Origin: Polaromonas sp.
GTDB lineage: Bacteria > Pseudomonadota > Gammaproteobacteria > Burkholderiales > Burkholderiaceae_C
DNA length: 64,000 nt
Assembly: GCA_013297865.1 (NCBI GenBank)
Contig: JAAFIP010000007.1
Span: 1 to 64,000 of the forward strand
Direction of reading: 5' to 3'
The first letter of the stretch is position 1; each line of letters begins with the position of its first letter. The notes under the pieces are model-generated. The model searched no databases. It saw only the letters and a list, made by a program, of their open reading frames with translations, and was not told the DNA's origin. Shown in pieces: positions 52,792 through 61,323 of this stretch. The position numbers and the translations under genes were made by a program.

Positions 52792-53712
52792 ATGCGCATC
52801 ACGTTTTGCTGTGCTGACTCCAAGCCCGAGCCCTGGCTAGAGGGTTTGCGCGCTGCCCTGCCGCAAGCCGATGTCAGCCTGTGGCAGGCCGGAGCACCCC
52901 AGGCTGACTACGGCGTGGTGTGGTCACCACCCCAGCAGTTCTTTGACGAGCAGCCGGGCTTGAAGGCGGTATTCAACACGGGTGCGGGAGTCGATGCACT
53001 GCTGAAACTGCGTGTGGCAGCCCACACGCAGATTGTGCGTCTGGACGATGCAGGCATGTCAGTGCAGATGGCCGAATATGTCTGCCATGCGGTGATCCGC
53101 CATTTCAGGGAGTTTGGCGCCTACGAGGCCGACACGCGCGCAGGCCAGTGGTCGTTTCGCAAGCCGCGCAGCCGTGCAGACTTCCCGGTGGGGGTGCTGG
53201 GCCTGGGCGTGCTGGGTGAGCGCGTGGCCCGGTCGCTGGCACAGTTTGATTTTCCCGTGCATGGCTGGAGCCAGAGCGCGCGGCAGATCGCTGGGGTGCG
53301 CTGCTGGCATGGCACGGACCAGCGGGACGACTTTCTGCGCCAGTGCAAGGTGCTGGTCTGCCTGCTGCCGCTCACGCCCCAGACAGAAAATCTGCTCAGC
53401 CAGCGCACCCTGGGGCTGCTGCGCCCAGGCGGCTATCTGATCAACGTCGCGCGCGGTGCCCATGTGGTGGACGCGGATTTGCTGGCCCTGCTGGACAGTG
53501 GCCATCTGGCTGGTGCGACACTGGACGTGTTCCGCCAGGAGCCGCTGCCTGCCGCGCACGCTTTCTGGAAACATCCGAAAATCACCGTCACGCCGCACAC
53601 CTCGGCGCGGACCCTGCGCGACGAGAGCATTGCGCAGATTGCGCGAAAAATCACCGCTGTGCACAGCGGCCAGAGCGTGGCGGGCACTGTAGACAGAGAC
53701 CGAGGTTATTGA
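52792..53712 (+). CDS. ghrA: 2-hydroxyacid dehydrogenase, glyoxylate/hydroxypyruvate reductase A type
   Basis: A 306-residue D-2-hydroxyacid dehydrogenase. VGVLGLGVLGERVARSLAQF is the NAD(P) site (about 140-159), the catalytic histidine lies in TPHTSART near residue 268, and NVARGAHVVD precedes the acid-base pair. GhrA enzymes reduce glyoxylate and hydroxypyruvate. It is 4 bases after liuD and 2 before liuE and so is embedded in the liu block; its role there is unclear. Confidence 0.9.
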   Translation: MRITFCCADSKPEPWLEGLRAALPQADVSLWQAGAPQADYGVVWSPPQQFFDEQPGLKAVFNTGAGVDALLKLRVAAHTQIVRLDDAGMSVQMAEYVCHAVIRHFREFGAYEADTRAGQWSFRKPRSRADFPVGVLGLGVLGERVARSLAQFDFPVHGWSQSARQIAGVRCWHGTDQRDDFLRQCKVLVCLLPLTPQTENLLSQRTLGLLRPGGYLINVARGAHVVDADLLALLDSGHLAGATLDVFRQEPLPAAHAFWKHPKITVTPHTSARTLRDESIAQIARKITAVHSGQSVAGTVDRDRGY

Positions 53713-53714
53713 AC

Positions 53715-54626
53715 ATGCCATACCCCAGCAAAGTCAAACTGGTTGATGTAGGCCCACGCGACGGCCTGCAAAACGAAAAGCAGCCTGTGCCCGCCCAGGT
53801 CAAAATCCAGCTGGTCCACCTGCTGCAGGACGCCGGGCTGCGCGAGATCGAGGTGACCAGCTTTGTATCGCCCAAATGGGTGCCCCAGATGGCGGACAAC
53901 GCCCAGGTGATGGCCGGTGTGCAGCGCAAGGCTGGGGTGCGCTACAGCGTGCTTACACCGAATATGCAGGGTTTTGAGGCGGCGCTGCAGTCGCGGCCCG
54001 ACGAGATCGTGGTCTTTGGCGCGGCCAGCGAGGCCTTCAGCCAGCGCAATATCAACTGCTCAATAGCAGAGAGCATCGAGCGCTTTGCACCCGTAGTGGC
54101 CGCAGCACGCGCCGCTGGCGTATATGTGCGCGGCGCGATGAGCTGCACCGTGGGCTGCCCTTATGAGGGCGACATTGCTCCCGAGCGCGTGGGCTATCTG
54201 GCCGGGCTGATGAAAGGCATCGGCGTGCAGCATGTGGGCGTGGCCGACACGATTGGCGTGGGCACACCGCGCAAAGTGCAGGCCGCGATGCAGGCCACGC
54301 TGCAGCACTATGCGCTGGACGATGTGTCGGGCCATTTCCACGACACCTACGGCCAGGCCCTGGCCAACACGCTGGCAGCGCTGGAGATGGGGGTGTGGCA
54401 GTTTGACGCGTCGGTCGCAGGCCTGGGCGGCTGCCCCTATGCCAAAGGCGCCACCGGCAATGTCGCTACCGAAGATGTGGTCTACATGCTGCAGGGCATG
54501 GGCATCGACACAGGCGTTGATCTGGACAAGCTGATTGACGCGGGGGTGTTCATCAGCGAGTTTCTGCAGCGCAAACCGCAGTCACGCGCTGCGCTGGCCC
54601 TGCTGAACAAGCGCAGTGCAGCATAG
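53715..54626 (+). CDS. liuE: Hydroxymethylglutaryl-CoA lyase
   Basis: A 303-residue DRE-TIM metallolyase, giving acetyl-CoA and acetoacetate. VKLVDVGPRDGLQNEKQP gives the first metal-binding segment and HFHDTYGQALANTLAAL a later one. The HMG-CoA lyase signature is SVAGLGGCPYAKGATGNVAT with the active-site Cys. The ATG at 53715 was chosen because it follows the ghrA stop by 2 bases and gives the family length. It is the last enzyme of the leucine branch. Confidence 0.95.
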   Translation: MPYPSKVKLVDVGPRDGLQNEKQPVPAQVKIQLVHLLQDAGLREIEVTSFVSPKWVPQMADNAQVMAGVQRKAGVRYSVLTPNMQGFEAALQSRPDEIVVFGAASEAFSQRNINCSIAESIERFAPVVAAARAAGVYVRGAMSCTVGCPYEGDIAPERVGYLAGLMKGIGVQHVGVADTIGVGTPRKVQAAMQATLQHYALDDVSGHFHDTYGQALANTLAALEMGVWQFDASVAGLGGCPYAKGATGNVATEDVVYMLQGMGIDTGVDLDKLIDAGVFISEFLQRKPQSRAALALLNKRSAA

Positions 54627-54643
54627 CGAACCAAGATGCTGTT

Positions 54644-54695
54644 TACTATGAAAAATATAGCTGCTCTCGCGATATTCTATTGGCCTGGAGGCCTG
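54644..54695 (-). repeat. NIAGAA repeat, intergenic copy E
   Basis: TACTATGAAAAATATAGCTG, CTCTCGCGATATTCTATTGG, CCTGGAGGCCTG on the plus strand, 17 bases after the liuE stop. Its GGAGG (54687-54691) is 8 bases before the ATG of the YbaK-like gene. TAG precedes NIAGAA on the minus strand. Confidence 0.92.
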
Positions 54696-54699
54696 TTGC

Positions 54700-55206
54700 A
54701 TGGATAAAACCCTGCCTGAAAGCGTGCAGAAGGTGGTGGATTTCCTGCGTGCATCAGGCCATGCAGCCGCCCCGCGCATGCTCGATGACGCGGCGCGCAC
54801 CGCGCAGCAGGCGGCGGATGCGCTGGGTATCCAGGTCGGGCAGATCGCCAAGAGCATCATTTTTCGCCGCCAGAGTAACCAGGAGGGTGACGAGGCTGCT
54901 GTGCTGGTGGTTACCTCAGGCGACAGGCGGGTGGATGAGGCCAAAGTGCAGGCGCTGGTGTGTGCTGTGGGCGCTACGCTGGGCCGCGCAGACGCCCAGT
55001 TTGTGAAAAGCAAAACCGGCTATGCGATTGGTGGCGTGCCGCCAGTGGCGCATCTGACACCGCCTGTGTGCCTGGTAGACCGCGAGCTGTTTCGCTTTGC
55101 CACTGTCTGGGCTGCAGCGGGCCATCCGCATGCAGTGTTTGAGGTCAGCCCTGGGGCATTGCAGGCCTTGTGCAATGCGCCGGTAGCAGATGTGACACAA
55201 TCATAA
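54700..55206 (+). CDS. YbaK/EbsC-family aminoacyl-tRNA deacylase
   Basis: A 168-residue YbaK-like domain protein. VGQIAKSIIFRR (about 47-58) holds the conserved lysine, and FVKSKTGYAIGGVPPVAHL (about 102-120) the conserved Gly-Tyr-x-x-Gly-G-x-x-P segment. Members hydrolyse mischarged tRNAs such as Cys-tRNA(Pro). The ribosome binding site is provided by the preceding repeat copy. Confidence 0.93.
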   Translation: MDKTLPESVQKVVDFLRASGHAAAPRMLDDAARTAQQAADALGIQVGQIAKSIIFRRQSNQEGDEAAVLVVTSGDRRVDEAKVQALVCAVGATLGRADAQFVKSKTGYAIGGVPPVAHLTPPVCLVDRELFRFATVWAAAGHPHAVFEVSPGALQALCNAPVADVTQS

Positions 55207-55215
55207 CCATGCAAT

Positions 55216-55266
55216 TACTATCAATTTAATAGCTGCTCCCGCGATATTCTATTGGCCTGCAGCCCT
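55216..55266 (-). repeat. NIAGAA repeat, intergenic copy F
   Basis: TACTATCAATTTAATAGCTG, CTCCCGCGATATTCTATTGG, CCTGCAGCCCT on the plus strand, beginning 9 bases after the YbaK stop. Its GGAGG has become GCAG, so it probably does not serve as a ribosome binding site. TAG precedes NIAGAA. Confidence 0.92.
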
Positions 55267-55281
55267 AAAACCCTTTTAAAC

Positions 55282-55473
55282 ATGACCGCCGTACCCTCTC
55301 CGTGTATTTCCCTGTGCCAGATGGACGAGCCCAGCGGCCTGTGCAAAGGCTGCTGGCGCACCATCGACGAAATCGTGGCATGGGGCAGCCTGGATGACTC
55401 AGGCAAGCAGCAGATCTGGCTGCAGATCGCGCAGCGCCAAAAGCAGCATGTGTTCAACAAACCTTCTGCCTGA
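55282..55473 (+). CDS. DUF1289 domain protein
   Basis: A 63-residue protein: SPCISLCQMDEPSGLCKGCW has the four conserved cysteines of the DUF1289 (YdhL-like) family, followed by TIDEIVAWGSLDD. Probably a small zinc-binding protein of unknown function. The ATG at 55282 was chosen because it gives the normal length; an upstream ATG at 55252 lies in the repeat. 6 bases before the next gene. Confidence 0.88.
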   Translation: MTAVPSPCISLCQMDEPSGLCKGCWRTIDEIVAWGSLDDSGKQQIWLQIAQRQKQHVFNKPSA

Positions 55474-55479
55474 TGGCCC

Positions 55480-56124
55480 ATGAAAACCATCACTTTTTAT
55501 TTCGACGCCATCTCGCCCTATGCCTACCTGGCGTTTGAGCGCCTGCCCGTGGCGCTGCAGGGGCTGAGCTACCAGGTGATTTACAAGCCCGTGCTGTTTG
55601 CGGGCATGCTCAATCATCATGGCCAGCTGGGACCGGCCGAGATCGCCCCCAAGCGCACCTGGACCTACCGCCAGATGCTGTGGCTCGCGCGCGAGCACGC
55701 TGTGCCCATGCAAGCGCCCGCCAGCCATCCCTTCAATCCCCTGGGCCTGCTGCGCCTGGCAGTGGCCTGCGGGCAGGGCGGCAGCTGCAATCGCTACGCT
55801 GCAGAAACGATTCTGCGCCATGTGTGGACCACCGGGCTGGACGCAGCCGACGGCCAGCGCCTGGCTCAGCTGACAGAGCAGCTGCAGCCTGCCAGGCCCG
55901 TTGATGACCCAAGCGTCAAACTCCAGCTCAAAGCCAATACTGACGCAGCCATTGCGGCAGGCGCGTTCGGCGTGCCCAGCATGCAGGTGGACGATCAGAT
56001 GTTCTGGGGCCTGGACGCCTTGCCGATGTTGCGCCAATACCTCAGTGCAGACCCATGGTTTGATGCAGCAGCCTGGCGCAACGCCGGGGAGTTACCCCTA
56101 GGAAAAGCCCGAAAATCCATATAA
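55480..56124 (+). CDS. 2-hydroxychromene-2-carboxylate isomerase family protein (DsbA-like)
   Basis: A 214-residue thioredoxin-fold protein of the HCCA-isomerase/kappa-GST group. The N terminus is TITFYFDAISPYAYLAFERL, with the Ser-Pro-Tyr that replaces a CxxC. ITSHPFNPLGLLRLAV-like and GAFGVPSMQVDDQMFWGLD segments follow. It may isomerise an aromatic ring-cleavage product, or act as a glutathione transferase. No aromatic pathway genes are adjacent, so the substrate is open. Confidence 0.88.
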   Translation: MKTITFYFDAISPYAYLAFERLPVALQGLSYQVIYKPVLFAGMLNHHGQLGPAEIAPKRTWTYRQMLWLAREHAVPMQAPASHPFNPLGLLRLAVACGQGGSCNRYAAETILRHVWTTGLDAADGQRLAQLTEQLQPARPVDDPSVKLQLKANTDAAIAAGAFGVPSMQVDDQMFWGLDALPMLRQYLSADPWFDAAAWRNAGELPLGKARKSI

Positions 56125-56162
56125 CGAAACCAAAACCTCGGGTAAATACTGGGGTTGTAAGA

Positions 56163-56235
56163 ACGTGAAAAGCTTCACGTCAGGACGGGGTCAGTGCCTC
56201 CATTGATATTCCCCCCATCGCACGCCGTCGGCGTG
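56163..56235 (+). promoter_or_regulatory. Structured leader ahead of the MFS carrier
   Basis: Two hairpins are visible: ACGTGAA-AAGC-TTCACGT (56163-56180) and CACGCCG-T-CGGCGTG (56221-56235). They lie in the 138-base gap before the MFS gene; the second is 27 bases before its ATG, just upstream of TTAGGAG. They may act at operator or mRNA level. No riboswitch family is recognised. Confidence 0.45.
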
Positions 56236-56262
56236 GGGTTCATTTATTAGGAGACTTGTCGC

Positions 56263-57939
56263 ATGGCAACAGCAGCAGCTAACGCACCGATGACCGCCAC
56301 AGAGAAGAAAGTGATTTTCGCTTCTTCGCTGGGTACGGTTTTTGAGTGGTATGACTTTTACTTATACGGTTCACTTGCAGCGATCATCGCCAAGCAGTTT
56401 TTCTCGGGCCTAGACCCCTCAGCTGCTTACATTTTCGCGCTCCTGGCTTTTGCCGCTGGCTTCCTGGTGCGTCCTTTCGGCGCGCTGGTGTTTGGCCGTC
56501 TGGGCGACATGATCGGCCGCAAATACACCTTCCTGGTCACCATCGTGATCATGGGCGCAGCCACCTTCATCGTGGGCCTGCTGCCCAACTACGCCACCAT
56601 CGGTCTCGCAGCCCCTGTGATCCTGATCGCACTGCGTATGCTGCAGGGCCTGGCGCTCGGTGGTGAATACGGCGGTGCGGCAACGTACGTGGCCGAGCAC
56701 TCACCCAACGGCAAGCGCGGCGCGTATACCGCCTGGATTCAAACCACCGCCACACTGGGCCTGTTCCTGTCGCTGATGGTGATTCTGGGTGTGCGTACCG
56801 CTGTGGGCGAGGCTGCCTTTGCTGACTGGGGCTGGCGCGTGCCGTTCCTGGTGTCCATCTTGCTGCTGGCCGTGTCGGTGTATATCCGCCTGAGCATGAA
56901 CGAGTCACCTGCCTTCCAGAAGATGAAGGCTGAGGGCAAGACCTCCAAGGCACCGTTGTCCGAGTCATTCGGTCAGTGGAAAAACCTGAAGATCGTGATC
57001 CTGGCCCTGCTCGGTTTGACCGCTGGTCAGGCTGTGGTCTGGTACACCGGTCAGTTCTACGCACTGTTCTTCCTGACCACCATTGCCAAGGTCGACGGCA
57101 CCACCGCCAACCTGCTGATCGCCGCCTCACTGGTGATCGGTACACCGTTCTTCATCGTATTCGGTGCACTGTCTGACAAGATCGGCCGCAAGCCCATCAT
57201 CATGGCAGGCTGCCTGCTCGGCGCTGTGACCTACTTCACCGTGTTCCCAGCCCTGATGCAATACGCCAACCCCGGCCTGAAGAAAGCACAGGACACTACC
57301 GTAGTGACCGTGACTGCTGACCCAGCCACCTGCTCGTTCCAGGGCAGCCCAATCGCCCGTGAAATCGACTTCACCAGCTCCTGTGACCAGGCCAAGCGCG
57401 TACTGGCACAGAACTTCATTCCCTACAAGAATGCAGTCGGCCCAGCAGGCAGCGTAGCGACCATCAGCATGGGCACCGCCACGATCCCTTCGCTGAACGC
57501 TACCCTGAACGAAAAGCGTAACGGCTTCTCGGCAGAGAGCGCCAAAGGCATTGCTGAATTCAAGAAGTCGGTGCTGGACACGGCCAAAGGCTATGGCTTG
57601 ACCTCCAAGGCTGATGACAAGAGCATGAACAAGGGCATCATCCTGGCCATCCTGGTCTACCTGGTGATCCTGGTAACCATGGTGTACGGCCCGATTGCCG
57701 CCATGCTGGTGGAGATGTTCCCGACCCGCATCCGCTACACATCGATGAGCTTGCCTTACCACATCGGTAACGGCTGGTTTGGCGGCTTGCTGCCCACCAC
57801 TGCGTTCGCCATGGTGGCTGCCACCGGCGACATCTACTACGGTCTGTGGTACCCCGTGATTGTGGCCACAGGCACCTTCATCATCGGTATGCTCTTCATC
57901 AAAGAGACGAAAGACGTAGACATCTACGCCAACGACTGA
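56263..57939 (+). CDS. MFS transporter, metabolite:H+ symporter type, with a large extra loop domain
   Basis: A 558-residue secondary transporter of the MHS branch. The N-terminal half has SLGTVFEWYDFYLYGSLAAI and the A-motif FGRLGDMIGRKY; the second half repeats GALSDKIGRKPI. About residues 345-470 form an extra soluble segment between helices 9/10, with two cysteines (PATCSFQGSP and TSSCDQAK) that could form a disulfide in the periplasm. Substrates of this branch include dicarboxylates, betaine and proline; this one is not assigned. AGGAG precedes the ATG and a terminator follows. Confidence 0.92.
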   Translation: MATAAANAPMTATEKKVIFASSLGTVFEWYDFYLYGSLAAIIAKQFFSGLDPSAAYIFALLAFAAGFLVRPFGALVFGRLGDMIGRKYTFLVTIVIMGAATFIVGLLPNYATIGLAAPVILIALRMLQGLALGGEYGGAATYVAEHSPNGKRGAYTAWIQTTATLGLFLSLMVILGVRTAVGEAAFADWGWRVPFLVSILLLAVSVYIRLSMNESPAFQKMKAEGKTSKAPLSESFGQWKNLKIVILALLGLTAGQAVVWYTGQFYALFFLTTIAKVDGTTANLLIAASLVIGTPFFIVFGALSDKIGRKPIIMAGCLLGAVTYFTVFPALMQYANPGLKKAQDTTVVTVTADPATCSFQGSPIAREIDFTSSCDQAKRVLAQNFIPYKNAVGPAGSVATISMGTATIPSLNATLNEKRNGFSAESAKGIAEFKKSVLDTAKGYGLTSKADDKSMNKGIILAILVYLVILVTMVYGPIAAMLVEMFPTRIRYTSMSLPYHIGNGWFGGLLPTTAFAMVAATGDIYYGLWYPVIVATGTFIIGMLFIKETKDVDIYAND

Positions 57940-57956
57940 TAGGCCCCCAAGCCAAA

Positions 57957-57987
57957 GGCTCCCGCGTGCTCGCGGGAGCCTTTTTTT
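57957..57987 (+). terminator. Intrinsic terminator after the MFS carrier
   Basis: GGCTCCCGCG pairs with CGCGGGAGCC around a TGCT loop, followed by seven T. A typical strong terminator 17 bases after the stop. Confidence 0.95.
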
Positions 57988-58063
57988 ATGGGGATGCTGC
58001 CGATGCAAAGACGCAGATTGAGAGTACAGTTACACAGGAATGTGATTTTTTGAGGAATGAATT

Positions 58064-58267
58064 ATGTGGAAAATTTTGCTGGGCTTTATCGTATTTGCCG
58101 GTCTGGGGCTGTTCATGATTTTCAAGGGCGGCGACAAAGTGGACATGAGTGGCGAAAAGCATGACACAGGCAGCCATACTGCCGCCCCTGCAGCCGCAAC
58201 GGCCACCCCACCTGCGGCAGCCCCCGCGGCTTCTGCAGCCTCCGCGCCAGCCAGCGCTGCCAAGTAA
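58064..58267 (+). CDS. Small single-span membrane protein with Ala/Pro-rich tail
   Basis: A 67-residue protein: one hydrophobic helix (WKILLGFIVFAGLGLFMIF, residues 2-20), a short charged stretch, then a Pro/Ala/Ser/Thr-rich tail. GAGGAAT stands before the ATG, so translation is plausible. No known family; it lies alone between the MFS terminator and the symporter operon, possibly ahead of it in one transcript. Confidence 0.72.
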   Translation: MWKILLGFIVFAGLGLFMIFKGGDKVDMSGEKHDTGSHTAAPAAATATPPAAAPAASAASAPASAAK

Positions 58268-58305
58268 GTAGCAGCGCCTAGGTTGATACAACGCAGGGCC
58301 CTGGT

Positions 58306-58554
58306 GTGCAGCGCTACTGGAAGTTCAACCTCAGGTTGATCGCCGCTTTGCTGCTGCTGTGGGTACTGGTGACCTTCGGCGTGCCCTATTTTTCAACCGC
58401 ATTGCACTTTCGCTGGCTGGGCGGCCCGTTCAGCTTCTGGATGACCGCCCAGGGTACGCTGCTGGTCTATTTCTGCATCGTAGCCGTCTATGGGTGGGCC
58501 ATGAACCGGCGTGATAGCCAGCTAGAGGAAGGCACTGGGTCGGACCATGCCTGA
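58306..58554 (+). CDS. DUF4212 protein, small subunit of a sodium:solute symporter
   Basis: An 82-residue protein with two membrane helices (about 8-30 and 45-65). The WKFNLRLIAALLLLWVLVTF start is typical of DUF4212, a partner of the VC_2705-type symporters. GTG start; it overlaps the next gene by eight bases. The two proteins probably form one transporter. Confidence 0.92.
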   Translation: MQRYWKFNLRLIAALLLLWVLVTFGVPYFSTALHFRWLGGPFSFWMTAQGTLLVYFCIVAVYGWAMNRRDSQLEEGTGSDHA

Positions 58555-60637
58555 CACCCGCAGTGCCCCGTCAGCTGGCCAGGCAGAGTTTTCCTCGCAG
58601 CTGCACAAGGTGTACGGGGCCTACACACTGGGTGTGCTGGTCTTTGTGGCATTGCTGGCCTGGCTGGAGCAGCGGGGCCTGAAAAGAGAGTGGATCGGTG
58701 TCAGCTTTCTGCTGACGACCATCGCGGTCTATGCCGCCATCGGCGTGATCTGTCGCACCACCGACATGAACGAATACTATGTTGCCGGGCGGCGTGTGCC
58801 GGCGATGTACAACGGCATGGCCGCAGCAGCCGACTGGATGTCGGCGGCCACCTTTGTCGGTCTGGCAGGCACCTTGTATCTCGGGGGCTACAGCGGCCTG
58901 ACCTTCATCGTGGGCTGGACGGGCGGTTTCTGCCTGCTGGCCTTGCTGGTGGTGCCCTATCTGCGCAAGTTTGGTCAGTTCACACTGGCAGATTTTTTTG
59001 CGGCGCGCTACGGCGGGCGCGCACCACGCGTGATGGCTGCGCTGGCTGCGATAGGCTGCTCTTTTGTCTACCTGGTGGCGCAGATCTATGCTGTGGGGTT
59101 GATCAGCTCGCGGCTCACCGGGCTGGCTTTTGAAATCGGCATTTTCCTGGGCCTGGGCGGTGTGCTGATGTGTTCTTTTCTGGGCGGCATGCGCGCAGTG
59201 ACCTGGACCCAAGTGGCGCAGTACATTGTGATGATGATTGCCTTTCTGGTGCCCGTGGTCTGGCTGTCGATGAAGCAAACCAGCTTTCCCGTGCCCCATC
59301 TGGTCTACGGTATGCAGCTGGAAAAAGTCACCCAGCGCGAAGCTGTGCTGCTGACCGATCCGGCCGAGCAGCAGGTGCGTGCGATCTACCAGGCCAGAGT
59401 CGCCGATCTGGACAGCAAGCTGGCCAGCCCGGTGCAGGCCCTGGCACAGGAGCGCAGCGCCGCTGCGCGCAAGATCGCCGAACTCAAGGCCACCAACGCG
59501 CCGGTGCGTGATATCGCCCTGGCAGAAAAAGCGCTGTCGGCCCTGCCACGCGATGAGAAAAAAGCCATACAGACATGGCAGCAGCTGCGCACAGCCACAG
59601 AGATCAAGTCCAGACCGCTGTCGGGCATGGCGCCGCATGCGCAGGAGTTTGAAGGTGACCCGAACGGCAGTGCGGCGCAGCAGCAGGCCTTCCACACATC
59701 CCGACTGAATTTTCTGGCCTTGATTTTCTGCCTGGTGGTGGGCACCGCTGCCTTGCCCCATGTGCTGACACGCTACTACAGCACCCCGAGCGTGCGCGAG
59801 GCCCGCAGTGCGGCCACATGGTCGCTGTTTTTCATCCTGATCATGTACCTGACCCTGCCTGCCCTGGCGGTGCTGGTCAAATACGAAGTTTTTCATAACC
59901 TGGTGGGCACGCCGTTCAACCAGTTGCCTGCCTGGCTGGGGCAGTGGAGCAGGGTGGATCCCAGTCTGGTGTCGATTGTCGATGTCAACCTCGACGGCTT
60001 GCTGCAGCTAGGCGAAATATCACTGAGCAGCGACATCATCATGCTGGCGATGCCTGAGATTGCAGGATTGCCCTATGTGATTGCAGGCCTGGTGGCTGCG
60101 GGCGGGCTGGCAGCTGCCTTGTCCACGGCTGACGGTCTGCTGCTGACCATCGCGAGTGCCCTGTCGCACGATCTGTACTACAAAATCATGTCACCCCAAG
60201 CCAAACCCATGTGGCTCGTTACGCTGTCCAAGGTGTTGCTGCTGATCGTGGCGCTGATGGCTGCTTATGTAGCTGCACAAAAGCCCGGGGATATTGTGTT
60301 CATGGTGACCGCCGCGTTTTCTCTGGCTGCTTCAGTGTTTTTCCCTGCGCTGGTGCTGGGCATTTTTTGGCGCGGTGCAACCCGCTGGGGTGCCATTGCA
60401 GGCATGTGGGCAGGTTTTGGAGTTAGTTTGTACTACATGATTGCCAATCAAACCTGGTTGCGTGGAGTATTTGGTATCGAGGCCCCGGTCAGTTTATGGT
60501 GGGGCATCCAGCCGCTGGCTGCTGGAGTGTTTGGCGTACCTGCTGGTTTGTGTGTTGTGGTGCTGGTTAGCTGGCTCGGCCCTGGCCCGCACTATGAACA
60601 GTCGGCATTGATCAACCATATCCGTGCACCAGACTGA
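58547..60637 (+). CDS. Sodium:solute symporter (VC_2705 type) with a long hydrophilic insertion
   Basis: A 696-residue transporter of the SSS family, close to acetate permease-like proteins by its pairing with DUF4212. Membrane helices fill residues 20-250 and 380-690; GGYSGLTFIVGWTGGF and ADFFAARYGGRAPRVMAAL are family landmarks. About residues 265-375 form a charged, coiled-coil-like loop (RVADLDSKLASPVQALAQER, KAIQTWQQLRTA). Such insertions occur in this subfamily. A likely role is uptake of acetate, lactate or another small carboxylate. Confidence 0.92.
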   Translation: MPDTRSAPSAGQAEFSSQLHKVYGAYTLGVLVFVALLAWLEQRGLKREWIGVSFLLTTIAVYAAIGVICRTTDMNEYYVAGRRVPAMYNGMAAAADWMSAATFVGLAGTLYLGGYSGLTFIVGWTGGFCLLALLVVPYLRKFGQFTLADFFAARYGGRAPRVMAALAAIGCSFVYLVAQIYAVGLISSRLTGLAFEIGIFLGLGGVLMCSFLGGMRAVTWTQVAQYIVMMIAFLVPVVWLSMKQTSFPVPHLVYGMQLEKVTQREAVLLTDPAEQQVRAIYQARVADLDSKLASPVQALAQERSAAARKIAELKATNAPVRDIALAEKALSALPRDEKKAIQTWQQLRTATEIKSRPLSGMAPHAQEFEGDPNGSAAQQQAFHTSRLNFLALIFCLVVGTAALPHVLTRYYSTPSVREARSAATWSLFFILIMYLTLPALAVLVKYEVFHNLVGTPFNQLPAWLGQWSRVDPSLVSIVDVNLDGLLQLGEISLSSDIIMLAMPEIAGLPYVIAGLVAAGGLAAALSTADGLLLTIASALSHDLYYKIMSPQAKPMWLVTLSKVLLLIVALMAAYVAAQKPGDIVFMVTAAFSLAASVFFPALVLGIFWRGATRWGAIAGMWAGFGVSLYYMIANQTWLRGVFGIEAPVSLWWGIQPLAAGVFGVPAGLCVVVLVSWLGPGPHYEQSALINHIRAPD

Positions 60638-60745
60638 TGCGCTACGCTGTGCGAACTTTGCTGCATAGTGTGCAATAGTGCCTGCAATCGCTGGTCAAGC
60701 GGGCAAGCCTGTGTTGTAATTACATGGTAAGCAAATGATTTTTCC

Positions 60746-61231
60746 ATGAAGTACAAAAAAACTGAATTAGGACGACAAACGTTCAAAGATCGCAACGTTT
60801 CGCTAAGCCCGCGGCAACGCTCGGCACTCATCCTGGTAGACGGTGAGAAAGACGATAGCGATATCTTCAAAGCCCTGTCCATGATGGGCTTGGGCGCAGA
60901 GGACATGAACTTCCTGCTGGAAGCCGGCTTGATTGAAGAGGCCAGCCCATCAGGTGCCAAAGCAGCACCACCACCTGCCTGGGCACCGTCCACCGCCATA
61001 CAGGCCGACACCGCTGAGCTACCTGCGCTCAGCGAGCAGGCTCGCTACAAAAACGCTTACCCGATTGCAGTCAAGCTCACTGCGGGCTTGGGCTTCAGGG
61101 GCATCAGATTGAACATGTCTGTAGAGTCCGCTGGCTCCTACAAGGAGTTAATGGTCTTGGCACCCAAAATACGCGATGCCGTGGGCGAAGACAAATTTGC
61201 TGAACTGGCCCACGCTCTGGATTTCCAGTAA
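60746..61231 (+). CDS. Conserved protein of unknown function
   Basis: A 161-residue soluble protein. The N-terminal part (SPRQRSALILVDGEKDDSDI, about 22-41) looks like a small winged-helix-type fold; a Pro/Ala-rich linker (about 68-95) leads to a helical C-terminal domain (AVKLTAGLGFRGIRLNMSVE). I do not recognise a named family or enzyme motif. It stands alone between the symporter and uvrA-like genes, with ~100 bases on each side. Confidence 0.8.
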   Translation: MKYKKTELGRQTFKDRNVSLSPRQRSALILVDGEKDDSDIFKALSMMGLGAEDMNFLLEAGLIEEASPSGAKAAPPPAWAPSTAIQADTAELPALSEQARYKNAYPIAVKLTAGLGFRGIRLNMSVESAGSYKELMVLAPKIRDAVGEDKFAELAHALDFQ

Positions 61232-61323
61232 TCAGCAGGTCACCTTGGCCTAAATCCCTACAGCCTTGCATCTGAGGCGAAGTCACTAGAATCTTTGGGC
61301 TAAACAACCCAAAGAGCTCACAC

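Noticed and set aside
57957-57987. GCTCCCGCG core shared with the NIAGAA repeat
   Set aside because: It is explained fully by a 10-bp terminator stem with a T run; none of the other repeat segments are present.
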